Shown here: piece by piece, positions 7,125 through 15,399 of the stretch
Layout of the letters: the number at the start of each line of letters is the position of its first letter
How positions within the stretch are numbered: position 1 is the stretch's first letter
Assembly: GCA_964415395.1 (NCBI GenBank)
Contig: CAYPZU010000021.1
Coordinates: forward strand, 1-33,380
DNA length: 33,380 nt
Origin: CAYPZU01 sp964415395
GTDB taxonomy: Bacteria; Chlamydiota; Chlamydiia; Chlamydiales; SM23-39
Reading direction: 5' to 3'
Notes under the pieces: model-generated
The model's input: the letters and a program-made list of their open reading frames with translations, nothing else
Database searches by the model: none
What the model was told of the DNA's origin: nothing
Position numbers and translations under genes: made by a program

Positions 7125-8285
7125 ATGCGCGATGGAGTCCTTTTTGAAATCACCACCGATTGCCTTGAGACGGGCCTTCGCGGAGTGCCGGTCGGTTATT
7201 GCACGACCTCCCATGTCGATCCCGTGAAAGGGTTGACCTATGTGGGGCGTCCGATCGCCGAGCTGGCCCATCGCGACCCGATGGAAGTGATCTATCTCCT
7301 CTATCATGGAGAGATGGGATCGAAGGGGCAGGTGGCGGAATTCCAAAAGGATTTGGCTAAACGAGCGCCCTGCAAACCGGAGACGATCCGCGCCATCGAG
7401 TCCCTCCCCAGAGAGGGGCATCCGATGGATGTCTTCGCTGCGGCGATCCTTGTGGCGGGGATGTACGAAGGGACGGGAAACTATCGCGAAGACTGTCTCA
7501 ATGTGATTGCGAAAATCCCCCAAATTACTGCAGCGGTGATCAACAGCCATGCGGGATGGGGAACAACGCCTCATTCCCAGCCCGAATTGGGCTATATCGA
7601 AAATTTCATCCACATGCTGCGGATGCCCGGACAGAAAAAGCCCGAGCTGATCGAAGCGATGAAGATTTTCGACGTTGTCAGCTTCGACCACTGCGGCGGA
7701 AATCTTTCCACTTTCGTAGGAAAGGCTGTCGCGTCGGGACTTGAAAATATGTACGGATCGCTGGCGGCGGCAATGACTGGCCTCGCAGGCCCGCGCCATG
7801 GAAGAGCCAACCAGGATTGCCTTGAATTCGTTCAGGAAGTGTTGAAGGAAGTGGGAGAGCATGCAAAGCCCTCCGACATCGAAAAGCTCATTCGCAATAA
7901 ACTCGCGAATAATCAGCTCGTGTTTGGATTCGGCCATGCGGTGCTCCGCGTCGAAGATCCGAGAGCGACCGTCTGCTATGCCTATTCGCAGAAGCATTTT
8001 TCCCATCATCCTCTGGTCAAGATCGCTTTAATGCTCCGAACGGAGGGAACAAAGGTGCTGAAAGAAAATCCAAAGATTTCGAGCCCTTATCCAAACATCG
8101 ACGCCATCACCGGATCGATGTTAACGGCAGCCGGATTTCCGTATCCGGAATATTATACCGTTTTATTCGGGCTGTCCCGCGTGGTGGGCATTTCGATCCA
8201 GATCGTCTATGAAAGGCTCGAGGCCCGAGGAGGCAAAGGGACGCCGATCATCCGCCCCCTCTATCTTTACAAATCCAGAGGATAG
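7125..8285 (+). CDS. gltA: Citrate synthase, eukaryotic/mitochondrial-type subfamily
   Basis: Condenses oxaloacetate and acetyl-CoA to citrate. The 386-residue protein has the catalytic His225 (GPRHGRANQ), His271 (GFGHAVLRVEDPR) and Asp326 (NIDA), with the substrate-binding Arg280 and Arg352. FDHCGGN (187-193), GHAVLR-x2-DPR and YYTVLFGLSR (343-352) are much closer to mitochondrial citrate synthase than to the hexameric E. coli GltA. There is no zinc-ribbon-like N-terminal extension. It follows mdh after 4 bases and is almost certainly co-transcribed. C. trachomatis lacks citrate synthase, so this gene points to a chlamydia with a fuller TCA cycle. Confidence 0.93.
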   Translation: MRDGVLFEITTDCLETGLRGVPVGYCTTSHVDPVKGLTYVGRPIAELAHRDPMEVIYLLYHGEMGSKGQVAEFQKDLAKRAPCKPETIRAIESLPREGHPMDVFAAAILVAGMYEGTGNYREDCLNVIAKIPQITAAVINSHAGWGTTPHSQPELGYIENFIHMLRMPGQKKPELIEAMKIFDVVSFDHCGGNLSTFVGKAVASGLENMYGSLAAAMTGLAGPRHGRANQDCLEFVQEVLKEVGEHAKPSDIEKLIRNKLANNQLVFGFGHAVLRVEDPRATVCYAYSQKHFSHHPLVKIALMLRTEGTKVLKENPKISSPYPNIDAITGSMLTAAGFPYPEYYTVLFGLSRVVGISIQIVYERLEARGGKGTPIIRPLYLYKSRG

Positions 8286-8309
8286 CCTCTCTCTTTTTTC
8301 AGGAAAAAC

Positions 8310-9266
8310 ATGCGTACGAAATATCCTCCGATCGAGCCGAACCGCACCGGATTTCTGGATGCGGGGTCGGGACATAAAATCTATTGGGAAGAGAGCGGCA
8401 ATCCAAAAGGGCTGCCTGTGATTTTCCTGCACGGGGGGCCAGGCTCCGGCACCGATCCGGGACACAGGTGCTTTTTCAATCCGGACAAATACCGGATCGT
8501 GCTGATGGATCAGAGAGGCTGCGGAAAAAGCGAGCCTCACTCCAGTTTGGTCGACAATACGACGCCGCACCTCGTTGCCGATATCGAAGCGCTCAGGAAA
8601 TGGCTGAAAATTGAAAAATGGGTTGTCTTTGGCGGCTCTTGGGGCAGCACGTTGTCGCTGGCGTATGCGGAGAGCCATCCCGAGCGGGTTCATGGCTTGA
8701 TTCTAAGAGGGATTTTTTTGGGAAGGAAGAAGGAGCTTTACTGGTTCTACCAGTTTGGGGCGCACCACATCTTCCCCGATGAGTGGGAAAAATACCTGGA
8801 GCCGATTCCCGAAGCGGAGCGGGGCGATCTGATGTCTGCCTATTACAGAAGGCTGACGTCCCAGAATGAAGCAGAGAGGAGAAGAGCCGCTACAGCGTGG
8901 TCGGGGTGGGAAGGAGCTGCGCTGAAACTCATTTTCGATCCGACGATTTTCCTCCAGTTCACGGAAGGATACCATGCTGATGCGATCGCCCGGATCGAAT
9001 GCCACTACTTCATGAACCAATGCTTTTTCAAAACCGATAATTGGCTGATCGAGAATGTAGGGAAAATCAGGAAGATCCCCGCGGTGATTATTCAGGGCCG
9101 CTACGACATCATCTGTCCGATGGAAAGCGCCTGGGAGCTGCACAAAGCATGGCCTGAGGCCGAGTTCGAGGTGATTAAAGACGCAGGCCATGCGGCAAGC
9201 GAGCCTGGGATCGTTGACGCGCTGCTGCGGGCTACGGATGATTTTGCACAAAGAGAATGGTCGTAA
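8310..9266 (+). CDS. pip: Proline iminopeptidase (alpha/beta hydrolase, S33)
   Basis: Removes N-terminal proline from peptides in the cytoplasm. The 318 residues show the oxyanion motif HGGPGSGTD (41-49), DQRGCGKS (67-74) and the nucleophile elbow GGSWGS with Ser110. The acid is Asp266 (GRYDIICP) and the catalytic base is His294 (DAGHAASEPG). This order and spacing are those of the Pip family, usually about 315 residues. A CAGGA precedes the ATG, 24 bases after the citrate synthase stop. The last 35 bases overlap the convergent gene. It may supply amino acids from host peptides, as may the M32 peptidase at the right end. Confidence 0.93.
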   Translation: MRTKYPPIEPNRTGFLDAGSGHKIYWEESGNPKGLPVIFLHGGPGSGTDPGHRCFFNPDKYRIVLMDQRGCGKSEPHSSLVDNTTPHLVADIEALRKWLKIEKWVVFGGSWGSTLSLAYAESHPERVHGLILRGIFLGRKKELYWFYQFGAHHIFPDEWEKYLEPIPEAERGDLMSAYYRRLTSQNEAERRRAATAWSGWEGAALKLIFDPTIFLQFTEGYHADAIARIECHYFMNQCFFKTDNWLIENVGKIRKIPAVIIQGRYDIICPMESAWELHKAWPEAEFEVIKDAGHAASEPGIVDALLRATDDFAQREWS

Positions 9267-10218
9267 GAGGCTTGAACGCGATCTTTGATTCGAGTTTTCT
9301 CACGTGGCCTGTATGAGGGTCGGCCCACATATGTCCTGACCAGACAAGAGATTTAAGTCCGGTTAGAGAGAGCTTGATTTTCAGGAGGCGCCCGAACCCG
9401 GCGACGTCTTCCTCTCCCTCTTTTCTGGCGACGATGTGGGCTAAAGACAGATCGATCGGATTAATCCCATAGAAATTGAACTGCCTCTCCCTTGGATTTA
9501 CAGCGAATTGCCTTAAGCCGAAGGTCGACTGCTGGATCCAGGGATAGGGCTCTTTTAAAACGAGATCTTTCACGATGTGGTGGGTTGGATCGGTGGCGGA
9601 GAGATGGATTTTCCGCCCTGCGAGGCGGGCGTGGAAATGGCTTTGGCCGTCTGCGCTGACCAGATTGTAATCCTGGAGAACCCATTCGGGGGAGTAGCGG
9701 GCGGCCACCGTTTCAACGGAACTGTGTTTCGAGATGAAAATCCGGTCGGGGTATCTTTCGACCCTCCAGTCGCAGATGACGGGAGCAGGGTCGCCCTGGT
9801 TCGATTCGGAGTGTTGGAACTGATCCACTTCAAGAGGAACTCCGGCCGGAGCGGGAGCTGCTGCCGGAGCGGGGGGCGGAGCCCGTTCGACATGAATCTC
9901 GAAAGCTTCCTGGGGCGGCGCGTCGGCGTCGATCGGGGGCGGAGCGTCTCCCGGATCATAGGTGGAGCTGAGGATTTCGGGCTTGCCCAGCGTTTCCCAC
10001 CCTTTCCAGACGACCGCGTTGAAGAAGGGGATCAGGAGAAGAAGGCCGGCAACGAGGGAAACGGCCCGATCCTTCCAGGGCAGCCGGGGGGTGTAAATCG
10101 AGTGGAAATCAACCCCATGCCAGGCGCGCTGGATCCTCTCGAACCCTTCGAGATAGGGGCGCTTCACATGCTCATGCACCCACTCCTTGAACTGAACCGA
10201 TTGGATCGCCAAAACCAT
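9232..10218 (-). CDS. Unrecognised membrane-anchored protein with Pro/Ala linker
   Basis: I do not recognise this protein. The start at 10218 (MVLAIQ, 328 residues) is chosen because AAGAGA lies just upstream; an in-frame ATG 39 bases earlier (10257) has no ribosome site. An amphipathic, basic N-terminal region (to about residue 50) precedes one hydrophobic helix (about 53-70). A Pro/Ala-rich linker (about 85-125) and a C-terminal domain (about 140-328) with many beta-type segments, His and Trp residues follow. The opening residues resemble those of the gene starting at 3383. The 3' end overlaps pip by 35 bases. A surface, inclusion-membrane or secreted protein is possible but unproven. Confidence 0.65.
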   Translation of the reverse strand: MVLAIQSVQFKEWVHEHVKRPYLEGFERIQRAWHGVDFHSIYTPRLPWKDRAVSLVAGLLLLIPFFNAVVWKGWETLGKPEILSSTYDPGDAPPPIDADAPPQEAFEIHVERAPPPAPAAAPAPAGVPLEVDQFQHSESNQGDPAPVICDWRVERYPDRIFISKHSSVETVAARYSPEWVLQDYNLVSADGQSHFHARLAGRKIHLSATDPTHHIVKDLVLKEPYPWIQQSTFGLRQFAVNPRERQFNFYGINPIDLSLAHIVARKEGEEDVAGFGRLLKIKLSLTGLKSLVWSGHMWADPHTGHVRKLESKIAFKPLTTILFVQNHP

Positions 10219-10301
10219 AAATTCTCTTAAAGGCTCAGGGATGATAATGACAGGCAAAGCGAAAAACCAGAGGATTTTTGATTAAAATTTTTTATTGATT
10301 A

Positions 10302-10330
10302 TTTGCAGTTAGGACGGGTTGTGGTATGAT
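10302..10330 (+). promoter_or_regulatory. Extended -10 promoter immediately before the membrane protein start
   Basis: TTTGCA (10302-10307), 17 bases, then TATGAT (10325-10330) preceded by TG at 10322-10323. The ATG of the following gene is only 8 bases beyond the -10, and there is no Shine-Dalgarno. A transcript from here would be nearly leaderless. Confidence 0.5.
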
Positions 10331-10338
10331 GGCAGCTT

Positions 10339-11193
10339 ATGAATTGGGCTAACCTGGAAAAAGCGTTTCAGCGGGCGATCTTTCTCTCGTTTTCAAAGAG
10401 GAAATTCCTCCTTGCGTTTCCGGCGCTTGTCCTTTGCGGAATCGTGAGCGTTTTTTGCAGAGCGGTCGCTTTCGAGGCGAGCGAATGGGTGGCGATGAGC
10501 CTGGCCTTTCTTCCGATTCTTCTCTGCTCCGGCATTTTGCTGGGACTGGGAGTTCTCCTCATCCGGGTTCATGTGCATGAAATCAAGCGGCTCTCTTTGA
10601 GCCTGCCGCGCCTCCTCTCCGGCTCTCTCGATCTCGTTTTAGGGACTTCCTACCTTTCTATTCCTCCGGTTCTCGCTTACCTGGCTCTCTGGATCCTCAT
10701 GGGATTCTTTTTCCTGTTGAAGCAGATCCCGCTGATCGGCGACTTTTTCAGCGTCGTTTTTTCTTTCGCTCCCTTCCTCTTGATTTTCGGCTCTTTGCTT
10801 CTCTGCCTTTTCAATCTGGGACTTCTCTTTTTCGTCGCTCCGGCAGCAGCCTTGCAGCCGTTCAAACGGATTTCCCTCGCCAAGCGGATTTTCAATGCGT
10901 TCCGCCTGCGCATGCTAAGCAGCCTGGCGCTTCTTTTCATCGGGCTGGTGCCGATAGGAGCTTTGGTGGGGCTGTTGAGCTTAGCCGCTCTTTTGACCAA
11001 CGGAAGCTTTCTGATCGCCGACCACTCTCTCTCGGTCGCTCTCGAATGGTTCTTTATCATGCTGCCGTTCTGCGCCGTGCTGACCCCTGCCGTCGTTTTC
11101 TTCTTTAACTTCGCGGCGGAGAGCTACCAGCTTCTCCAGCCTCCTGCAGCCGCTCCGGCCCCCGCGGCCCCGTTCTTCAAGGTAGCTCCGTGA
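10339..11193 (+). CDS. Unrecognised multipass membrane protein
   Basis: A 284-residue, very hydrophobic protein with about six membrane helices (roughly 25-45, 52-78, 105-128, 138-170, 195-222, 235-258). It has a positively charged N-terminus and an Ala/Pro-rich C-terminal tail (about 265-280). The segment IPLIGDFFSVVFSFAPF in the middle is repeat-like and Gly/Pro-broken. I cannot assign a family. Its TGA overlaps the GTG start of the oxidoreductase gene by four bases, so the two are probably translated together. That suggests a membrane partner or simply a shared operon. Confidence 0.7.
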   Translation: MNWANLEKAFQRAIFLSFSKRKFLLAFPALVLCGIVSVFCRAVAFEASEWVAMSLAFLPILLCSGILLGLGVLLIRVHVHEIKRLSLSLPRLLSGSLDLVLGTSYLSIPPVLAYLALWILMGFFFLLKQIPLIGDFFSVVFSFAPFLLIFGSLLLCLFNLGLLFFVAPAAALQPFKRISLAKRIFNAFRLRMLSSLALLFIGLVPIGALVGLLSLAALLTNGSFLIADHSLSVALEWFFIMLPFCAVLTPAVVFFFNFAAESYQLLQPPAAAPAPAAPFFKVAP

Positions 11194-12179
11194 AAATAGC
11201 TGTCGCCGGCGCCGGCCTCGCAGGCTTGGGCGCTCTTTGGCACCTGACTCAATTTCCCCATATTGAAGCTGTTCTTTTCGATCCGCAGGGAATTGGCGGC
11301 GGCGCATCGGGCGTTTCAACCGGGCTGCTCCATCCGTTTCCCGGAAAAAAAGCCCTCCGTTCCTGGTCTTCCCGAGAGGGGATGGAGACAACATTCGGAT
11401 TGCTTGCGATTGCTGAGAAAGCGCTGGGACGCCCTGTCTTCGAAAGATCGGGAATTTTCCGCCCCGCGATTTCAGACCAGCAGAAGCGCGATTTCAAATT
11501 GCGCGCGGAAGAGGATGAGGAGGCCCTTTGGCGGGAAGACCCGCCTGGCCTATGGATTCCGGGCGCAGCTACGGTTTATTCGCGCCTCTATCTCGAGGGT
11601 CTTTGGAAAGCGTGCGCTGAAAAAGGGGCTGTTTTCCGAAAAGAGAAAATCGAGTCGCTGCACCTCGACGATTTTGACCTTTTGATTCTGGCTCTCGGAG
11701 GCGATGCTCTTGGTTTCGAGCAGTGCGGAGATCTCCCTTTGAAGGCGACCAAGGGGCAGACGCTTCTTTGCCGCTGGCCCGAGAAGCTTCCCTGCAGTCT
11801 TGTTTCCGAGGGGCATATCACCCCGACTGAAGATCCTGGACTCTGCCAGATCGGCTCTACCTACGAGCGGGAGTTTTCGAGCCTTGAACCCGTTCCGGAA
11901 AAAGCCCTCGGCCTGCTCGAAAAAGCGGCCCGTTTCCACCCGCCCGCCCGCCATTTCGAAGTGGTTGAGATCCGGGCCGGCGTCCGGATCTCCCGTCCTC
12001 AAGGGTACCGCCCGATCTGTGCGAAAATCGCCCCAAAAGCCTGGGTTTTCACAGGTCTTGGCTCCCGAGGACTCCTTTACCATGCTTGGATCGGGAAAGC
12101 CCTGGCTCAAGCTGCCGCCTCAGGCTGGGACGAACTAAGGCCCAATGACTTATATAAGTCATTAAGCGTCAATGGCTGA
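11190..12179 (+). CDS. FAD-dependent oxidoreductase of the DAO family
   Basis: A 329-residue protein starting with GTG inside the stop of the preceding gene (GTGA). The N-terminal GAGLAGLGALWHL (7-19) is the Rossmann dinucleotide motif, followed by GGGASGVSTGLLHPFPG (about 36-52), a DAO/MnmC-like second motif. Near the C-terminus a GLGSRGLLYHAW motif (about 294-305) is of the type that contacts FAD in D-amino-acid dehydrogenase, ThiO and MnmC oxidase domains. The substrate is unknown. As I remember the C. trachomatis map, a predicted D-amino-acid dehydrogenase (CT375) lies beside mdh (CT376), and this could be its counterpart. An MnmC-like tRNA role is an alternative. Confidence 0.75.
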   Translation: MKIAVAGAGLAGLGALWHLTQFPHIEAVLFDPQGIGGGASGVSTGLLHPFPGKKALRSWSSREGMETTFGLLAIAEKALGRPVFERSGIFRPAISDQQKRDFKLRAEEDEEALWREDPPGLWIPGAATVYSRLYLEGLWKACAEKGAVFRKEKIESLHLDDFDLLILALGGDALGFEQCGDLPLKATKGQTLLCRWPEKLPCSLVSEGHITPTEDPGLCQIGSTYEREFSSLEPVPEKALGLLEKAARFHPPARHFEVVEIRAGVRISRPQGYRPICAKIAPKAWVFTGLGSRGLLYHAWIGKALAQAAASGWDELRPNDLYKSLSVNG

Positions 12180-12206
12180 GAGGGTCTTTTTCCGATTGTC
12201 CAATTG

Positions 12207-12215
12207 TGCTATAAT
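12207..12215 (+). promoter_or_regulatory. Extended -10 promoter for the gapped small gene
   Basis: TG-C-TATAAT at 12207-12215 is a perfect -10 with the TG extension. The -35 region is T-rich but poor in consensus. The predicted start of transcription is about 7 bases downstream, leaving a short leader that contains GGAGG (12225-12229) before the ATG at 12236. Confidence 0.6.
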
Positions 12216-12235
12216 AGAATGTATGGAGGTACATC

Positions 12236-12563
12236 ATGTACCATACAACATGTGTTTTGGAACCTGACCAGGAAGCTCTGAAAGACTTGAAAGAACTGGA
12301 AGGGTTGATTCCTCAAATCCCCGCCCACGAAAAAGACGCTGAATTCCACGCCCAGCTCTATGAGCTTGTCGAACAGATTCGCGATGTCTGCCCGTATNNN
12401 NNNNNNNCCTTTCATAGACACTTCATCCCAGGCGCAACTGATCCGCGGCCTTGTAGCCCATTTCGGCGAAGCCTATTTCTTCTTCAATAAAACGGGCGAT
12501 GTTTGCTTCCTCTCCGATCTTCTCACCGAGATCAAAGCCGCCGAAACAGCCATTTCGCAATAA
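12236..12563 (+). CDS. Unrecognised small protein, interrupted by a sequence gap
   Basis: Before the gap the frame gives 54 residues starting MYHTTCVLEPDQEALKDL, acidic and helical, with GGAGG 6 bases before the ATG. After the gap a reading frame continues as SQAQLIRGLVAHFGEAYFFF and ends AETAISQ at the TAA at 12561-12563. The two parts are probably one gene whose middle is missing. The frame changes across the 10-N placeholder, which cannot be the true gap size. The first 20 bases after the gap are suspect (see the inverted repeat). No family is recognised; the protein looks small, acidic and soluble. Confidence 0.6.
12398..12407. other. Assembly gap (10 N)
   Basis: Ten N characters, a usual placeholder for a scaffold gap of unknown length. 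It interrupts the small gene at 12236-12563. Confidence 0.98.
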
Positions 12564-12598
12564 GATAAAATCGCCTATGATGAAGTGTCTATGAAAGG
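12408..12598. repeat. 20-bp perfect inverted repeat abutting the gap
   Basis: The 20 bases directly after the N run (12408-12427) are the exact reverse complement of 12579-12598, which span the start codon of the PhnP-like gene. The match stops sharply at base 21 on one side and at the Ns on the other. This is most simply a contig-end artefact, for example a hairpin or chimeric read end, rather than a biological repeat. Confidence 0.85.
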
Positions 12599-13379
12599 CA
12601 CTTTTTTATTTCTTGGCTCGGGCGCCTCTTCCGGAGTTCCCATGATCGGATGCAAGTGCCCGGTTTGCTCCGCTCCAAAAAACGCCCGGCTCCGCCCTTC
12701 GGGGCTCATCCGCGCCCACGGCAAAACTCTGCTTCTCGACGTCGGCCCCGATTTCCGCCAGCAGGCGCTGAAATTCGGCATCGACCATCTGGACGGACTT
12801 CTTCTGACCCACACCCATTTCGACCATATCGCCGGCATCGATGAGCTGCGCCTTTTCTGCCACAGGCAGAAGAAACCATTTCCGTGCCTTCTTTCGCGCG
12901 ACTCGTATATCGAACTGAAAAAACGGTACGATTATCTTTTTTACCCGCCTATCGAAGGCGCATCGACAGCTGCGAAATTCGCATTTCAGATTCTGGAGCA
13001 GGACGCAGGCCGCACGACGTTTCTCGACGTCCCCGTAGGTTTTCTTTCCTTTATCCAGGGCGGGATGAAAGTAACCGGATTCCGAATCGGAAATTTCGCG
13101 TATGTCTCCGATATCCGCCATTATACCGACGCCATTTTCGAGGAATTGAAGGGAGTCGAAGTTTTAGTCTTGAGCGCGCTCAGGCCGGAGAATTCTCCCG
13201 TCCACCTCTCCTTTGAGGAAGCCGTTTTGTTCTCAAGGCAGGCGGGAGCGAAGCAGACCTGGCTGACCCATTTAGGCCATTTCGTCGGACAAGACGAAGG
13301 AAACGCCTTATTGCCTCCAGATATCCGCCTGTCGTACGATGGGCTCGAACTTGAATTTGAGATCAAACCGCATGCATGA
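12591..13379 (+). CDS. PhnP-like metallo-beta-lactamase-fold hydrolase
   Basis: 262 residues from the ATG at 12591; an in-frame GTG six bases earlier is possible. LGSGASSGVP (8-17) leads to a CKCPVC zinc motif (Cys21, Cys23, Cys26) like that of PhnP phosphodiesterases. The metal-binding THTHFDH (73-79), YVSDIRH and WLTHLGH follow in the right order for the metallo-beta-lactamase fold. The family hydrolyses cyclic phosphates or phosphodiesters; the substrate here is unknown. Its end overlaps hflX by 8 bases. As I recall, C. trachomatis also has a PhnP-type gene next to hflX (CT380/CT379), so the pair seems conserved. Confidence 0.85.
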   Translation: MKGTFLFLGSGASSGVPMIGCKCPVCSAPKNARLRPSGLIRAHGKTLLLDVGPDFRQQALKFGIDHLDGLLLTHTHFDHIAGIDELRLFCHRQKKPFPCLLSRDSYIELKKRYDYLFYPPIEGASTAAKFAFQILEQDAGRTTFLDVPVGFLSFIQGGMKVTGFRIGNFAYVSDIRHYTDAIFEELKGVEVLVLSALRPENSPVHLSFEEAVLFSRQAGAKQTWLTHLGHFVGQDEGNALLPPDIRLSYDGLELEFEIKPHA

Positions 13380-14691
13380 ATTAGACGCTCCTCCAAAGCC
13401 AGGCGAAGGCCGCCTGCTCGATCTGAGTGAAAGCCAAAACAAGGCTCTTCTCGTCGGCACCTACAAGACGTCGAAAGACAAAACCCAATGCGAAGAGCAG
13501 CTCGAAGAGCTCGAGAGCCTTGGGGATACGTATGGACTTGAAACGGTGCTTAAAATCCCTGCGCCGATCCGGTCGATCGACCCCGCGACCTTCATCGGCA
13601 GCGGAAAAGTAGAAGAGATCAAGGCCCACATCGCAGAGCTCCGGTGCGATGTAGTGATTTTCGACGATGAGATTTCCCCCCAGCAGCAGCGCAACCTGGA
13701 AAAAATCCTCGAGCGGGTCGTCATCGACCGGACCGAATTAATCCTCGGCGTGTTTGCCCAGAGGGCGCAAACGCGCGAAGCGAAGATCCAGATCGAATTG
13801 GCCACGTTCCGCTACCAGATGCCGCGCCTGCGCAAGATGTGGAGCCACCTGGGCCGCCAGCGTTCGGGCGGAGCCAGCGGCGGCGCTGTAAAAGGGGAGG
13901 GGGAGAAGCAGATCGAGATCGACCGGCGGATCGTCCGGCGGCGGATCGACAAGCTCCAAAAAGATCTCGACGAAGTGAAGCGCCAGCGGGAAACGCAGCG
14001 CCGTTTGCGCGAGAGAACCGGTATCCCTACCTTTGCGATCGTCGGCTATACCAACGTGGGGAAATCGACGCTGCTCCGAGCGCTGACTGATGCCGACGTC
14101 CTGGTTGAAGATAAGCTGTTCGCGACTTTAGATCCGACGACGCGGAAATTCGTCCTTCCGAATCGGCAGGGGATTCTGCTTGTCGATACCGTTGGATTCA
14201 TCCGGAAGATTCCCCACCAGCTCGTCGCCGCTTTTAAGAGCACCCTCGAAGAAGCTGTCCAGGCCGACATCCTGCTCCACCTGATCGATGCGAGCAATCC
14301 CCATGCGGAGAGCCAGGCGGAGGCGACGTTTGAAGTTCTCAAAGAGCTGGGCGCGACGAAACACCCGATGATCAACGTCCTCAACAAAATCGACCAGTGC
14401 GAAAACCGGGCGCCCCTCCACCGGATGCGGATCAAATATCCGAAAACGGTTGAGATCTCCGCCTTGAAAAAAGAGGGCTTCGAGCAGCTCATGGACATCA
14501 TGATCCGCGAGATTTCCCTGCTCCGGAAGGTATTCAAGCTCCGCGTCCCGCAAAGCCACTACGCTCTTGTAAGCGAAGTCATGCGAGACGGAAAAGTGAT
14601 CTCCTGCGAATACGATGAGAACGACATCCTTCTCGAAGTGGAGATCCCCCACCACCTCGAGCATAAAATCGCCCACTTCCAGATTCTATGA
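13372..14691 (+). CDS. hflX: Ribosome-associated GTPase HflX
   Basis: 439 residues from the ATG at 13372, which overlaps the preceding stop; an in-frame upstream ATG at 13339 lies deep inside the previous gene and is less likely. The N-terminal HflX domain contains FIGSGKVEEI (74-83) and FDDEISPQQQRNLE (97-110), followed by a glycine-rich loop and a coiled coil (about 180-215). The G domain has GYTNVGKS (225-232), DTVGF (272-276) and NKID. HflX splits or rescues stalled 70S ribosomes under stress. The stop is shared with the radC start (ATGA at 14688-14691). Confidence 0.96.
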   Translation: MHELDAPPKPGEGRLLDLSESQNKALLVGTYKTSKDKTQCEEQLEELESLGDTYGLETVLKIPAPIRSIDPATFIGSGKVEEIKAHIAELRCDVVIFDDEISPQQQRNLEKILERVVIDRTELILGVFAQRAQTREAKIQIELATFRYQMPRLRKMWSHLGRQRSGGASGGAVKGEGEKQIEIDRRIVRRRIDKLQKDLDEVKRQRETQRRLRERTGIPTFAIVGYTNVGKSTLLRALTDADVLVEDKLFATLDPTTRKFVLPNRQGILLVDTVGFIRKIPHQLVAAFKSTLEEAVQADILLHLIDASNPHAESQAEATFEVLKELGATKHPMINVLNKIDQCENRAPLHRMRIKYPKTVEISALKKEGFEQLMDIMIREISLLRKVFKLRVPQSHYALVSEVMRDGKVISCEYDENDILLEVEIPHHLEHKIAHFQIL

Positions 14692-15374
14692 ACCTCAAGT
14701 CGCTTCCCCCAGCTGAGCGCCCGCGCGAGCGCCTCTCGGCTCAGGGAAGCGGCTCCCTTTCGACTGTCGAACTGCTCGCCATCCTGCTCGGCCACGGCAC
14801 GCGGGAGCGCTCGGTACTTGAACTCGCTTCCGATCTCCTCTCCCATTTCGGGTCGCTAGAGGCGCTCGCCGACGCTACGCTTGAGGAACTCACTTCCATT
14901 AAGGGAGTCGGCAAAGCCAAAGCGGTGCAGCTCAAGGCGGCGTTCGCCCTCTGGAAACGGCTTGAGGAAAAGAAACAGGGGACTCCGCTCGACAGCCCAA
15001 AAACGGTCTTCGAAAGGGTTAAAGAGGAGATGGGCGCTCAAAAAGCCGAGACTCTTCTGATTCTCCTGCGCGATGTGCGGCGGCTCTGCATCCACCGCGA
15101 AGTCCTTTTCAAGGGGACTCTGACCGAGCTGCTAATCCATCCGCGGGAGATCTTCCATGCGGCGATCCGCCATCGGGCCCACTCGCTGATCATCGCTCAC
15201 AACCATCCGTCCGGAGATCCCTCTCCTTCATCCAAAGACCGGGAGATGACGCACCTGCTTCATGCGGCGGGCAGGATTGTCGGGATCGACCTTTCCGATC
15301 ATCTCATCATTGGGAGAGCAGGATATTTCTCTTTCTATGAAGCAGGGAGTTTGCCAAAACGCGCCCTCTACTGA
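14688..15374 (+). CDS. radC: RadC family JAMM-domain protein
   Basis: 228 residues. A helix-hairpin-helix region with IKGVGKAKAVQLKAA (71-85) precedes the JAB/JAMM domain. The metal-site motif HNHPSGDPSPSSKD gives His171, His173 and Asp184, and REVLFKGTL (137-145) and HPREIFHAAI (151-160) are typical of UPF0758/RadC. Despite its name a role in repair is not established. Translation is coupled to hflX through ATGA. The gene is immediately followed by an inverted-repeat element that may end the operon. Confidence 0.92.
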   Translation: MNLKSLPPAERPRERLSAQGSGSLSTVELLAILLGHGTRERSVLELASDLLSHFGSLEALADATLEELTSIKGVGKAKAVQLKAAFALWKRLEEKKQGTPLDSPKTVFERVKEEMGAQKAETLLILLRDVRRLCIHREVLFKGTLTELLIHPREIFHAAIRHRAHSLIIAHNHPSGDPSPSSKDREMTHLLHAAGRIVGIDLSDHLIIGRAGYFSFYEAGSLPKRALY

Positions 15375-15399
15375 AATGAATTGGAGGAGAAGAGAGAAG

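Noticed and set aside
7074..8009. Minus-strand open frame of 311 codons
   Set aside because: Antisense to gltA; Arg/His/Phe-rich shadow.
10219..10257. Upstream ATG of the 9232-10218 gene
   Set aside because: No ribosome site; the ATG at 10218 has AAGAGA and gives an N-terminus matching the gene starting at 3383.
13339..13371. Upstream ATG of hflX
   Set aside because: Would overlap the PhnP-like gene by 41 bases; the ATG at 13372 gives the usual small overlap.
14688..15374. radC as a mobile-element marker
   Set aside because: RadC-like genes occur on mobile elements, but this one is coupled to hflX and no integrase, transposase or att-like repeat is present.
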